A DNA stretch of 64,000 bases from Paramyrothecium sp. XJ0827 (taxonomy: Eukaryota > Ascomycota > Sordariomycetes > Hypocreales > Stachybotryaceae). Shown here in pieces: positions 20,206 to 30,942 of the stretch. The notes below the pieces were generated by a model, which was not told the origin of the DNA, did not search any database, and saw nothing but the letters and a program-made list of their open reading frames with translations. The DNA lies in contig JAJFPB010000001.1 of NCBI GenBank assembly GCA_020881915.1, positions 2,356,001 through 2,420,000 on the forward strand, read 5' to 3'. Each line of letters opens with the position of its first letter. Position 1 is the first letter of the stretch. The position numbers and the translations under genes were made by a program.

Positions 20206-23200
20206 GATTGCGATGTGTAAGGTGACGGGACGGAGAGATTGCTTTCGTGGCAGTCGTCTAAATAACCTATAGTGTTGTGAGTAATGGGCGACTTATAGCA
20301 TGGCTGGGTAGTGTAAGACGTACGTTGACTGTTTTAAGTCGACAGGGTTGCGAAGATGCGGTCTTCGACAAATCAAGAATACACTTGATATGGTTATACG
20401 GTCGAGTTGGAAATGGCAGGCTGGAGGGAGATGGTGGAGGAAGAAGAGAAGAGGAGAGAAGAGCGCGATCTGTTCACACCACCTTTATGCGTGGCTGTTA
20501 AGGGCCGGGGCGGGTGCTACCTACATTACAACCACCACCTTGGACCAGCTCAGACTCACGGAAACGGGCGACCTGGGTCGACTGGGGAAGTGAGCAGAAA
20601 GCGGGGTAAAGGGATGGCAAGGCGATGGGCTTGACGGACCGCGTGAGGGATGACCTCTTGGTAACAAACTCTACAGCCACCTGCGGTTGAGATCCCCGGA
20701 CGTGAGACTTCGATCCCCTTGTTTCCCCGCCCTCCAAGTGCCAATGGGCAAGGTTTGTGATTCGTCATGGCGTGTCAACATGGCCACGGCAAGCATGGGG
20801 GCATGGGCCAACGCTTGGGCGAGGAGGACCTCCCCGGCGAGGAGGGCGCATAGACGGAGAGCCAATGAAGTGGGAAGCCAGACCTCCATCACGGGGCGGC
20901 CTGGATGAGACAAGGAGTCTGCCGTTCAAGCTGCACCAGGCAGTGATTGACCATGACTCGTAACGTAGCGACGGATGCGACAATGCGGCAGCACGGTTCG
21001 TCATGGCTGTGGCATGCTACGTCGCTGCACGAAAATCAAAGAACAGAGTCGCTGAGCGGGACGGTCTGGATCAGAACGCTCAGTGAAGTCCAGCAGTCTA
21101 CGGCGCTGAAAGCTGGAACAAAAACATCGTCTTGCCATCTTCTCGGTCGGATCATGCGAGCGTCAGCCCAGGCATGCAGGAGGTTGCCGCAATTTCTGTA
21201 GTTGCATTCACCGTCGCATCGGCCGCCTAGCCCTCCCTTCAGCACACGACCCCCCTGAACCTGCAGATTCACTGCCCAACGACCCAAGCAGCATAGAGCT
21301 TCACACTGCTCCGCCAATGGATCTCTGAATCCTCTACTTTTTCCCTGTTCATACTACATCACAATATCAAATCTGGCGTTTTTACCACCATTATCGGTCT
21401 TCTTGTCGTCGAATTCAAAGGGGACGTGGTCGCGCGACCACCTGAGATCCACAGTTTGATGATTTCCCCAGATACTCCACAGCGTAAATCTGGGGTACCG
21501 GCTACTAAACCCTCCTAGCGGGTCCCACTGAGGGGCCGCGCCTGTCAACTTGTCCTCCGGGCGATGGAGCTGAAGCGGGAGCCCTGCATCAGGGCACGGA
21601 GCCGGGAAACATCTCGTCCTGTCGAGTTTGTTGAGGGAAGAACGCGTGGCATAAGGAGTTTGTCATGAGGCAAGTATGGGCATCTTAATCTACCTACCTA
21701 GGTGGCTTCTTTTGCTAGCACGAATCGCTCGTGTAGGGGCTTGTATTCGTAGTGTGCCACTGTCATGCCACGCCAGTTCGTGGCATGTATTTCGATACCA
21801 CGAGGATACATGGGCGACTATCCGTACCCTTCGCAAAAGCTACAGCGCATCAGTAAATGCACCCTCCACTAAGCCACTGCTGAGGCAACCAGCCGCGCTC
21901 ATTCTGCCTAGCGCCAAAGTAAATTTCCGTGCCATTCATGCTATTGTCGACTACCTACGCATCATGTGGTCAACCTCTTGATGAGTGTCGCCACCTTGGT
22001 CTATAGGCACATGTGCTCTTTGAGCTTGCTCGGAAGACCAGGTACGCTACGCTTGTTGTGCAGCACCTTGCCACTCCCGCGGCCCTGCATTCGCGTCATG
22101 GGTGAGCCCACTGAAGATTGGCTCGACTAGGGCTGATGCGCGGTCTAGGCCCATCCCACCAGCCTTCACACGATAGCAGCTACCCTGGACCTCAGCTCTT
22201 CAAGGTCGAGGATGCTTATCACATGCCGGCAGCTATAATCCTTTTTTTCAGTACCAAGCTGAAGAGCAGTGGCTGCTAGTATGGGACTCCAGTGCTGGAA
22301 ACCGGCCCTCGGCACTCGACGTGACAACTTCCAGGACACTGCGCACATCGCCACGTCAGTGTGACGGATTTGAAGAAGAAAAGAAAGAGACCATGCACCC
22401 TGCGGCCCACGAGTAACAGGCACCCGCAAGCATACCACTGGGCCGTTGGGTTCAACACGACGAATGACTTTGTTGATGAAGCAAACCCGATCATATGGGA
22501 AGTACAGGCTGTAGTGATTTCTAGAAATACGCACGGAGCTTGTTCGTCTCCTACACGACTTTCGAAGAGAGCTTCTTCCAAAGGCTGGCACGGCAACTCT
22601 TGATACCAACAGCGCGGTATTGTTTGAGATCCCTGCGAGCACTCGCAACCAGATCTTTCACTCCTCCACTCTGCTTTCTCATCTTCTGCAAATATCTCTA
22701 GAACCCACATGTGTGTATCATTCTCTTGGGTTTACATTGTGTGGCAATCACTGGCTTATGTTACGCCTGCCCATTGGTACATTCCCGAAGGCTTCCTGTT
22801 ACAAGCATTCACGATCCTCCTCCGGTCTGAAATGTAAGGTCACTGGCGGCTAGATCGAGGCCAACAGCATCATACGCGCTGGTCACAAAGCCAACCGATC
22901 TTTCTGACCACGAAGATTCATACCCGAGCAGCTCGTTGAAGACTGCGCGATCGTCCTGACTGTGACGTTTATGATTGGCAACCAAATATTGTACGAAAAC
23001 CCTTGCGAAGGGCTTTGAAGGCGAATAGATCGCGACAACCTCGTCGGCTCGGCGCAGTGCTGTCTAAGAACGATGTGGATTTACGACAAGTGATCTCGGT
23101 GAGTTGGAGACAGACTCACCCCTTGTGGAGCACTGCAAAACAACTTCGACACAGGTCATGGACCTAGACAGTGTCCTAAGCGTGCTCCCATATTTCCCAG

Positions 23201-23787
23201 GCTCGTCACTGAGGTCGATCTCAATAGAACCCAGTGAACATGTGGTGATGTGATGTTGATGTTATGTCGCACGCAGGTTGGCCGTCCTCGCTCCGACTGT
23301 GATGCGTGGCCACCCACACGCTTTGTGTGTGCGATCATGCACAACTACGATCAATCTTTTCGTATCGGTGGCTACACCAGTTTTTGTTGCGGGGTCTATT
23401 ATCCAACTAGCTGGATCTTGATGAGGTGTAATGCCTCCCCCTACCTTGTAACATGTCTCATGCTCGTCATTATGGTATATTGTAAGTTGGCACATTTCAC
23501 GATATACGGACCCATACGTTAGCATATCTCAACTTGCGTACTGAGCGGTATAGTCATGCGTAGATTGATCTAGGTTTCCTGGACTACGAGGCCGCCTTAT
23601 GTTCAGAAGGCGGGCATCCATCAAGGTATCCTCCAGCAAACTTTGAGCAGTTTGCCTCATCCTCCAGAAAGTACCAGTTTGGCTCGTCCTGAAATCTGAA
23701 AGTCTTGGCCATTCCCAGTTCCTTACAGAAGCGACTCCACATACAAGGACTACAGAAAACCAAGGAGATACAGCATCCATCGTCAAG
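20206..23787. other. 3.6-kb gene-poor stretch
   Basis: Many short ORFs occur on both strands (the longest are 160 and 144 codons at 22166-22710, minus), but none has a recognisable domain, splice pattern or signal. A CTACCTACCTAGG occurs near 21,691. This region begins the gene-poor part of the window. I see no tRNA or transposon ends. Confidence 0.4.
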
Positions 23788-24303
23788 ATGCCAACCGAAC
23801 AGCTAGACACCCAAGCACAGGTACACTCGAAACCGAAACCACTCTTTATTTACGGTACGCTATGTGCATTGCCGCTTCTCGCCTGGGTGCTTACGGGGGA
23901 TGCGACAAATATGGCGTTCGTGAGGCCTCTAATTCGCCAAGCCAAAGTCAAAGGATACCTCAGATGCGCTGTCCGTTTCGGCGACAGGGCTGCCGACTAC
24001 CCAGCTGTCATTCCCCATGAACATTCCGAAGTAGATGGTTTTATTCTGTTCCTAGAGACGCCCCTGCAAAGAAGAAAATTAGACGATTTCGAGGGCGAGT
24101 CATACGAAGCCGTCTCTGTGTCCGCCAATCTTGTAGATGCTCAAGGCCGACTCTGCGAGGTTATTGCAGCTGACATGTACCTTTGGAAGGGGAGAGAGGA
24201 CCTAATCATGGACATGCCATGGGATTTGGATACCTTTGTCAAGGAGAGGCTGAATGACTGGCTCGACCTCTTCGGGGAAATGGAGCTCGTTGGCCAAGAG
24301 TGA
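23788..24303 (+). CDS. AIG2 / gamma-glutamylcyclotransferase-like protein
   Basis: A single-exon gene for 171 aa. It opens with PLFIYGTL (about 17-24), the glycine loop that defines the gamma-glutamylcyclotransferase fold. A VKGYLRCAV strand follows, then VDGFILFLETPLQRRKLDDFEGESYEAVSVSA (written in two halves: VDGFILFLETPL near 90-101 and LDDFEGESYE near 106-115). The acidic residues in the latter occupy the place of the catalytic Glu in AIG2-type enzymes. Family members cleave gamma-glutamyl amides; the substrate here is unknown. It lies alone in a gene-poor stretch, and a diverged copy of its 3' end is found 1.07 kb downstream. The start at 23788 is the only ATG upstream of the motif. Confidence 0.82.
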   Translation: MPTEQLDTQAQVHSKPKPLFIYGTLCALPLLAWVLTGDATNMAFVRPLIRQAKVKGYLRCAVRFGDRAADYPAVIPHEHSEVDGFILFLETPLQRRKLDDFEGESYEAVSVSANLVDAQGRLCEVIAADMYLWKGREDLIMDMPWDLDTFVKERLNDWLDLFGEMELVGQE

Positions 24304-25345
24304 TCGATGTGTTTTCACTGCAGCATCTGATTTCTGCATCAACACAGGCCGGTCAACCGGAAGAATGGCAGTACCCAGCGAAATGCTATCACGGAGTTAC
24401 CTGGATAAATTCCGTAATGTCTTCCGATGGTTTCTACCATAAAGAAACCAGGTGTTGCGGCAGCATCGCATGGATTGGACACACACTGACATCAACATGA
24501 CTTCCTCGGACCCGGCGAGGCGTTAGACCAGCAAAGCGCAAAAGACGTTCGACTTATCTCGCACCTTACTTTTTTCTTGACATTGCTAATGTTATAACTA
24601 GTGCTGGGCATCAATTCTGGCCGGGAGATTGGAACCGGAACCAGGTTACACTGTCTATTGAGAAACGGAAATTTGGTATAGACGATCACGATGGGGATAC
24701 TCATGCAGGACTGCCGTTCCAAAAATGACATTATACAAGCAATCTCCGGTAATCATAAGACCATGCATTCGCATGTCGATCAAGACACACGTTAGGACTC
24801 CCGCATTATATTTCCAGGCTCGATCCGGTTGTCCAGGGTCATGTACTTCTTCAATAAAGCTGGATAGTACCAATAGGGCACATGTAATCGCTACCGCCCC
24901 AGTCTTAGAATAGGCTGAAGGTACTGGCACTAGCCTGTTGCTGCAATCATGTTTATTGTTGAGAGTTGGTCATGGTGCTGTAGTCTCTCACAGAGAGGCT
25001 TAAACACATGTATATACCTAACCTCGAAAGACATCGTAATGCCGTGAGGGCCCGATCGTTTAGTCGCAAAGAAGGCATGTATCTGAATACTGCATACCTG
25101 TGACTTGATCCTACTGCCGATATCGCAAGTTTCCCCTGACCCTCCTTTCAAGAGACTGTGCTAGGACTCCCAACCCCTGAAAATGGGCAGCAAATAGTCC
25201 TGCTCCTGGAATCGACAGAGAGGTGTGTATAGGAGGTAACTACTACTGCATCTATCATGGTTGGTTAGTAGTTTGTGCTACAAGCAGTATATTGTAGATG
25301 TATCGTATCTAATGCCGGCGCTGGCCACAATTACAAGCTGAAGCG
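24304..25345. other. intergenic region between AIG2-like gene and its decayed copy
   Basis: About 1 kb without a supported gene. Short ORFs only. Bases 24,304-24,445 are the 3' flank that has a counterpart at 25,374-25,517. Confidence 0.4.
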
Positions 25346-25517
25346 TAGAATTGGAGCTCACTGGTTCATAGTAATCGCGACAGTTTCCCTTCGGCATTTA
25401 CTCTTAGCATTAATGTTCCAGCCGGTCAATCAAAAGAATGGCAGTACTCAACCAAACACTATCATCTAGGTGCCTACAGAAGCTCCTTACTGCTACTATA
25501 CAGTTTCTACGATACAG
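25346..25517 (+). repeat. diverged copy of the 3' end of the AIG2-like gene
   Basis: This 172-bp stretch aligns by eye with 24,276-24,445, the last codons and 3' flank of the AIG2-like gene. Shared landmarks in the same order are TGGAGCTC, GTRATCG, GCCGGTCAA, AGAATGGCAGTA, CTATCA and GTTTCTACSATA. Several differences in the best-matched part are C-to-T and G-to-A in the copy (for example caaccggaag to caatcaaaag), as RIP would leave, but others are not. Confidence 0.55.
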
Positions 25518-25727
25518 GTCCTATCTTGCCCCTTTACTTGGGGGTTTTTTCGGATTCAAGGTACGAAATCATTTGTCATTCTCCCCATCACGATCTTCCG
25601 TTCTTATTAGCAACAGCAAATTATCAGAGAGCACCTTTCAAACCCGCCATCCATCTTCATCACCAACCCCCCCATAGTCCAGCCCCTTGAAGATAACCTT
25701 GCGCCGACAAGAGAAGAAAGTCCCATA

Positions 25728-26401
25728 TTAATCGGATGCAAACTCCAAGTCCTCCGTCCCTCGGCGCGATCCGAGGGTATCTCGAACAGTAAGGATTGAG
25801 TCTTCGACATTCTCAAAAACATCCCGGCAGAGAATGGCCGCCTCTACTTCAGGTGTGTCCGGCAGAAAGACACGACCCGAGGCTGCGGTATCGGTGTGCT
25901 TGTCCCGCTCTTTGATATATGAGCGCGCAATCCAAACCATGATCTGAGTGTTAAATACGGTGATGCGCGTGACCTCGGACTCGTCATAGTGGTCGGCCGC
26001 CTCCGCCTTCGCCGACCTTCGATCATGCCGGGCAGAAACTCGATATACTCCGGATTCACCAATTCATGTGCAGCGTCCTTCCACATCCAAAGAATTGCCT
26101 CCTCCCCGATCTTCAAACATGGGCTCAGGAAGGCCCAGGCGCCCATCCAATACGACGGTGTGGCGAGCTTGATACAGCATTGGATTCTTCTTACACTCCT
26201 CTGCCGGGGCAGGGACATCACAGGCAACTTGCCGAATTGAAAGGTCCTAGCCCTTGCGCTACGCTTGGCGAGGATGGGTAGTAAGCCGACGGGTTTTAGC
26301 TGTTCCATCGTGCATGGAATAACTTTCCGAAGAAGCCATTCTTCTGGTGGACGGATATGGATGGTTCCTGAAAGGCGGGCCTGGGGCGCACATGATGCCA
26401 T
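25728..26401 (-). pseudogene. unrecognised gene with an internal single-base frameshift
   Basis: Two minus-strand frames join at about 26,015. The first (26401 to 26016) ends in a coherent stretch YIEFLPGMIEG. The second (26015 to the stop at 25728) continues SAKAEAADHYDESEVTRI, then VFNTQIMVWIARSYIKER and on to DLEFASD. Loss of one base in the codon after GMIE would explain the break; no intron of normal size could. The proteins on both sides have ordinary amino acid make-up. The part beyond the break is rich in Asp/Glu and well suited to a globular C-terminus. I do not recognise the family, and the 5' end is uncertain (an inner ATG gives MEQLKPVG). It lies in the gene-poor stretch with other decayed sequences. 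Confidence 0.5.
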
Positions 26402-27145
26402 TTTTGAGTACGTGGATCATTATTTCATGCCCCCTTCGGGAAAGATCGCTACGACTGCTGATTTGCCCAGGCCGAATGATGGCCAGTATTTGCGTCTGGG
26501 CTGGTGGGCGGTCTGTCGGTGGAGGGGTGGCCGCGCTGGAGGGTATCGTGACGCAAGAGGTGAGAGGTTCTTTGAAGGGGAGTGTAACGTGAGATGAAGG
26601 GCTATAGGTTCTTGAAGATGGAGATGGGAGAAATCAGAGCTGGGCATTATCTTGTGTGGTTCAAGAAGCGGATACCGCGTGTGTTGCCAACTGACGCCCA
26701 TTGCAGTGTCAACCATCTCGAATACAGCGGCGTACGGTGCCAACGCCCAGCTTGTCATAGAAACACCAAGGGATTTCATCCCTTCTCGCCTAACATACCA
26801 ATAAAGATGAATAGCCTAAACGTGGATTGAGTCCTTCTGAGAGTCCCTGCTACGGCATTATGAGCTATCTTGAACAGGAGAACATTTCGGGTAGATGAAG
26901 CCATAACCTCGTTCTTAGCACCACTAGCTAATACCTTGGAAGGTGTTAAGATAGATTAGAATTAGTAAATATATATATAAGTTTATTCTGAAACAAACAT
27001 TAAAATACCATTAAGATACCATAAAGTATTATAGTTATTATTAATTTAAAATCCCTGAGAGTTATATTATTTCTTATAAGACAGGACCTTTCCATTTCGA
27101 TCCCCTGAAGCTGCTGACCATGCCAGAACGATCGTTCCTCTAGGT
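26402..27145. other. intergenic region with short A/T-rich relic
   Basis: The first 400 bp carry only ORFs without support. Bases about 26,930-27,080 are abruptly A/T-rich, resembling the RIP-type DNA of the right end of the window. This is probably a small degraded repeat; no inverted ends were found. Confidence 0.4.
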
Positions 27146-28400
27146 ATGTATGTTTATGTTGGCACGAAAGACGAATTAGCCCAAGCTACTCACATCGGGT
27201 TGTCTGCCGCATGGAAGAAACATGGTCTTGGCGGAAGAATCATCCGCCACGAGCAAATATCGCGCCGTTCTGTTGACGCAGTAACGGGTGGCGGCGCAGG
27301 TTTAAAGGTATGTATAAAATGATCTGCGGCCCCGACGTTCAACCAAACTTCCGAGTACTGGCCCTACGGAGGCCAGATAGAGCCAATGTTTCAGCTGTCA
27401 GATTTGCCGAAGCCATGCTCATGGGTATGCTTGGATGTGTCGCCTTGGATGACAAGCCATCAAGTAAATTACTCGGCCAGGTACGCGACGAGTGCCTTGG
27501 TTATGCGTTTGAGCCTGATGTAATGGCTGCCCCTGACTGTACCAACAATTCGTTGGATTGCATGGAAGTTGGTTGATCTATTGGCTGAAATCGTGACTCC
27601 CTGCTCGGCGACGAAGAATGGGCGAAGACGCACAAGGATGCTTGCAGCAATTGTCATGCCCCGAGACCAGAGCACCCTGTTGATGCAAAGGAGAGATGGA
27701 ATGGCTGGAGGAGAAGAGTGTTTGCGGCGCCTGCTATTCCAACCCAAACCGCTCTACTTGAGCAACAAGCTGTGGGAAGCTCATGCAGCCAAGATCTTCA
27801 TTGGGGGATATTGTAGCATCCACTGCATGTTACTGCACCAACAAAACCAGCGCCAGCGCTGCATGATGTGAGTCTTGTTGAGAAGCAGTATGGTGCCGAT
27901 GGGTGCTTCATTGCTTTGCCCGCGGCATTTCCCGGCAGTCCCCGAGTCAGCCCAGGGCAAAAAAATGAAGGCACATCATCTCTTTTCTATCGTTGCTGTC
28001 CGCTCATGCCTTCAATAAGCGGTGTGGTGCAGGTACTGGCCGTGTTGGACTTGAACACTGCGCGCGGCAGCAATTATACCACCATATTCTTCGACGGGCA
28101 GGCCTGTAAAAAAGGCACGAGCGGACTTCCACGGATTGGACGAGCCTACCGACGTAAATCTCAACCCGGTCAACAAAGACGATGCTGGATCTCTTGTCTA
28201 TTTTTAGCGCAGAACCAGATTTCGAGGAACGGGATGAGGAACCCGATCCGTGGGATACCGGATTGGTCAATTAAAGCCTAGGGGAGCGCAGCGATTGGAT
28301 TTCCGAGCCGCTTGCCGACATCACCCCGTACCTATCCCGTGGACCAATCCAGAGTGTACAAGCCGACATCGACCGCTCTCTGAGGCGAACAGTCGCATAA
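27146..28400 (+). pseudogene. decayed gene in several frames, family unknown
   Basis: Protein-like segments follow each other in changing frames. From 27146: MYVYVGTKDELAQATHIGLS, then WKKHGLGGRIIRHEQISRRS to AGLK. A one-base loss near 27,308 shifts to the frame MYKMICGPDVQPNFRVLAL, then FAEAMLMGMLGCVALDD, ending in a stop at 27,576. Later pieces include RRTRMLAAIVMPRDQSTLL (27.6 kb), TGRPVKKARADFHGLDEPTD with NLNPVNKDDAGSL (28.1 kb), and AEPDFEERDEEPDPWDTGLV followed by ERSDWISEPLADITPYLSRG (28.2-28.35 kb). In-frame stops separate some of them. This is the pattern of one long gene worn down by frameshifts and stops. I do not recognise the family; the opening VYVG resembles a GIY-YIG start, but that is weak. 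Confidence 0.5.
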
Positions 28401-28822
28401 CAACTGTCTTGCCGACACAACCGGCTGATGACCAAAACTAGTCTCAAGTCATCCATGCTGGATCAGGACACGTTGAAGTGGATTATTGACTTGTCGTCCA
28501 CATCCTTGGGGATAGAGCCTTTGCAAATAATGTCAATAAGCCATTACGGCTGTCGACCAGCTCTGGCATACTCCGGAGGGAGATTCACCGAATCACATGG
28601 ACAAGCTCGATTTGGTGAACATATTTGCGGCCATTCCTGTCTGTCATGTACAAATAGGGGTTGCTCAATCAGCAACCTGATCAAATTTCAACTCTAAAAA
28701 TCTATATGGATATCACGCTCCCACATGGTCGACTCCAAGTTTCTCTTGGGAAACCCCCAAAACTGCCAGAAAGTGCATTATTTAATCCCCACCAGCCAAC
28801 AATCATTAGTATGTTTCTCCAC

Positions 28823-30942
28823 TCAAGTCTCAACAGACTTGCTCATAATGGGAGACGTCAAGGCGCCATCGGGCTTCAAGCCGCCGATGCCAACTTGGAT
28901 GCCGTTTGACGAGCCAGAGGTAAGCTCGCGTCGTGGCTTAGCGGTCCTGAGAGCGCCACGTAGGACCTGCTCTCGCGTAAGTCCAACCTTCTCCTCACTC
29001 AAGCCCATAGACCTGAGGAACTGCAGGGTCTCGGTCCACTCCGTCTCCTTTCGCGTGGCATTCCAGCCAAGCTCTTCACCCATGACGTCAATGACACGAG
29101 GGAGGGCTTCCAGAGCATGGTCGACATTCAGGAAGGCAAGGCGAGTGCGGCGCGAGATAAGGTCCTGGGCAGTACACGCAGCTTCTGCACGAACACCGTG
29201 GCGGACCTCAGCCTCGGTGAAAGGGTGAGAGGGCAGCAGACGCTTGTTCGCGGATGTAGAGGTAGCCAGAACAGACCAAGCACGATCGCCGTAGTTGGTG
29301 GCAAGATGGTGGGCAACGTCGGCATCAACAGCATGTGTTTCCATCAGCTGTGATGCCAGGGCGGGCGAGAAGCCGTGAGCTCCAGCCAGGGGAATCTTGC
29401 TGGTACAGCATGCTCCAGTGGTGGTAAAGCCGGGAAGACCAGTACCACTGATATCAGGCAGAGAGACGGCGGTAGGAGTAAGATGGAAAGTCTTGATAGC
29501 CTCGTCGACGGCATCCTCAGCCATTTGGCGGTAGGTGGTCCACTTACCACCAGCGCAGGTAAGCAATCCTGAAGGAGAGACGCTGACGAGGTGGCTGCGA
29601 ACCAAGGACTCGGTGTTCTTCGCCTTGGGATCCTTGACTAGAGGGCGAATTCCTAGTTTGCATTAGCTTGGGTGCCTTCTTGGGGTCACTTCATAGATTA
29701 CTCACCGGACCAGCTGGCAAGCACATCTGAGTCGGTGACGGCAGCTTCAGGCTCAAGCAGTTTGTTGACCTCCTTGAGAATGAAGCTCACATCGTCCTTT
29801 CCAGGAACAGGGTGCTGTTCGACCTGGCAGGCAGTGTCCGTAGTACCAGCGAGCGTGTGGCCCTGCCAGGGCAAGACAAAAATAACACGCCCATCAGAAG
29901 AGGCTTGTAAAAGACCGATGCCGTTCGGGCAGATATTTCCAGGAAGCATAAGATGAACACCAGAGGCCGGGGCAACAAGGGGCTTGCGAGAGGAATCGTC
30001 CATGTGCTCGACGGCGTCGGCAAAGGGACCAGTAGCGTTGATGACACCCTTGGCGCGAACCGGGAACTCACGAGCACTGACTCCATCCTTTGCGAGTGTG
30101 TCGCGAACAATGGCACCGCAGATTTTGCCATTGGCGTCCTTGTTCAGACCGGTGACCTCGACATGATTCAGCACGGTGGCTCCGTATAGACCAGCGGTGA
30201 GAGCGAGAGAGAAGTTCATTCGGGAATCGTTGTGCTGGCCATCGTAGTAAACCAAGGCACCAACCAGGTTGTCGTGGCGCAAAAGTGGGAAGGTCTCCAG
30301 AGCCTTGCTCTTGGACATGAAGTAGGAGCTTTCCAGACCTTGTGAGCCAGCGAGGAAATCGTAGGCCTTCGTACCGATCCAGGCATAGGGAGCCCTCCAC
30401 CATTGTTCGAGTGGCAGCAAGATGGGTAGGGAGCTTGACAGATGAGGGGCGATGTTCAGGAAGGTCTTGCGCTCGTGCAGGGCTTCCATCACAAGTTCCA
30501 GCTGGTTGTAATCGAGGTTTAACACTGCCTTCTCGAGGTAACGAACGCCGCCATGAACGAGTTTTGTGCTCTTGGAGCTGGTTCCTGCGGCAAAGTCGTC
30601 TCGCTCGACCAGAGCAACCTTGAGGCCTCGGGTGGCAGCGTCGAGCGCAATACCGGTGCCAGTTGCGCCGCCGCCAATGACCAGGAGATCGTACTCAGCA
30701 TCGGAATCGGTGCTGCCATGGCGTCGCAAATCGTCCAGTTGCTGAGCACGGGTTTTGACTTCGGGAAAAGAAGGTGGGATGATCTTGCCAGCAGCGTCAC
30801 GCTTGGTGTCTACCATTGGCAGGCTGACGCTATGCTTGTTTCCGAAAGCACGGTAGTAGACGGTTCCGCCGAGTGCAGCCGTAGCAGCCGCCGCAGACGC
30901 AGCGACAAGCGGTCGCCGAAGCGAACTGAAGCGGGAGGCCAT
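28823..30942 (-). CDS. GUT2: mitochondrial FAD-dependent glycerol-3-phosphate dehydrogenase
   Basis: Oxidises glycerol-3-phosphate to dihydroxyacetone phosphate at the mitochondrial inner membrane, passing electrons to ubiquinone. Two exons, 30942-29706 and 29652-28823, flank a 53-bp intron (GTGAGT to AACTAG); 688 aa. The N-terminus (MASRFSSLRRPLVAASAAAA) is a presequence followed by a hydrophobic stretch. The FAD-binding motif YDLLVIGGGATGTGIALDA is at about 84-102, with ERDDFAAGTSSKSTKLVHGG after it. The family blocks YYDGQHNDSRMN and KGVINATGPFAD follow, then AGGKWTTYRQMAEDAVDEAI in exon 2. The C-terminal helical domain reads TRLAFLNVDHALEALPRVID. Calcium-binding EF hands of animal forms are absent, as in fungi. 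It heads the glycerol group with the aquaglyceroporin and GUT1. Its leader is a pyrimidine tract on the coding strand. Confidence 0.97.

Noticed and set aside
22166..22710. Two overlapping minus-strand ORFs of 160 and 144 codons
   Set aside because: They overlap each other in different frames, and neither shows a domain or consistent composition.
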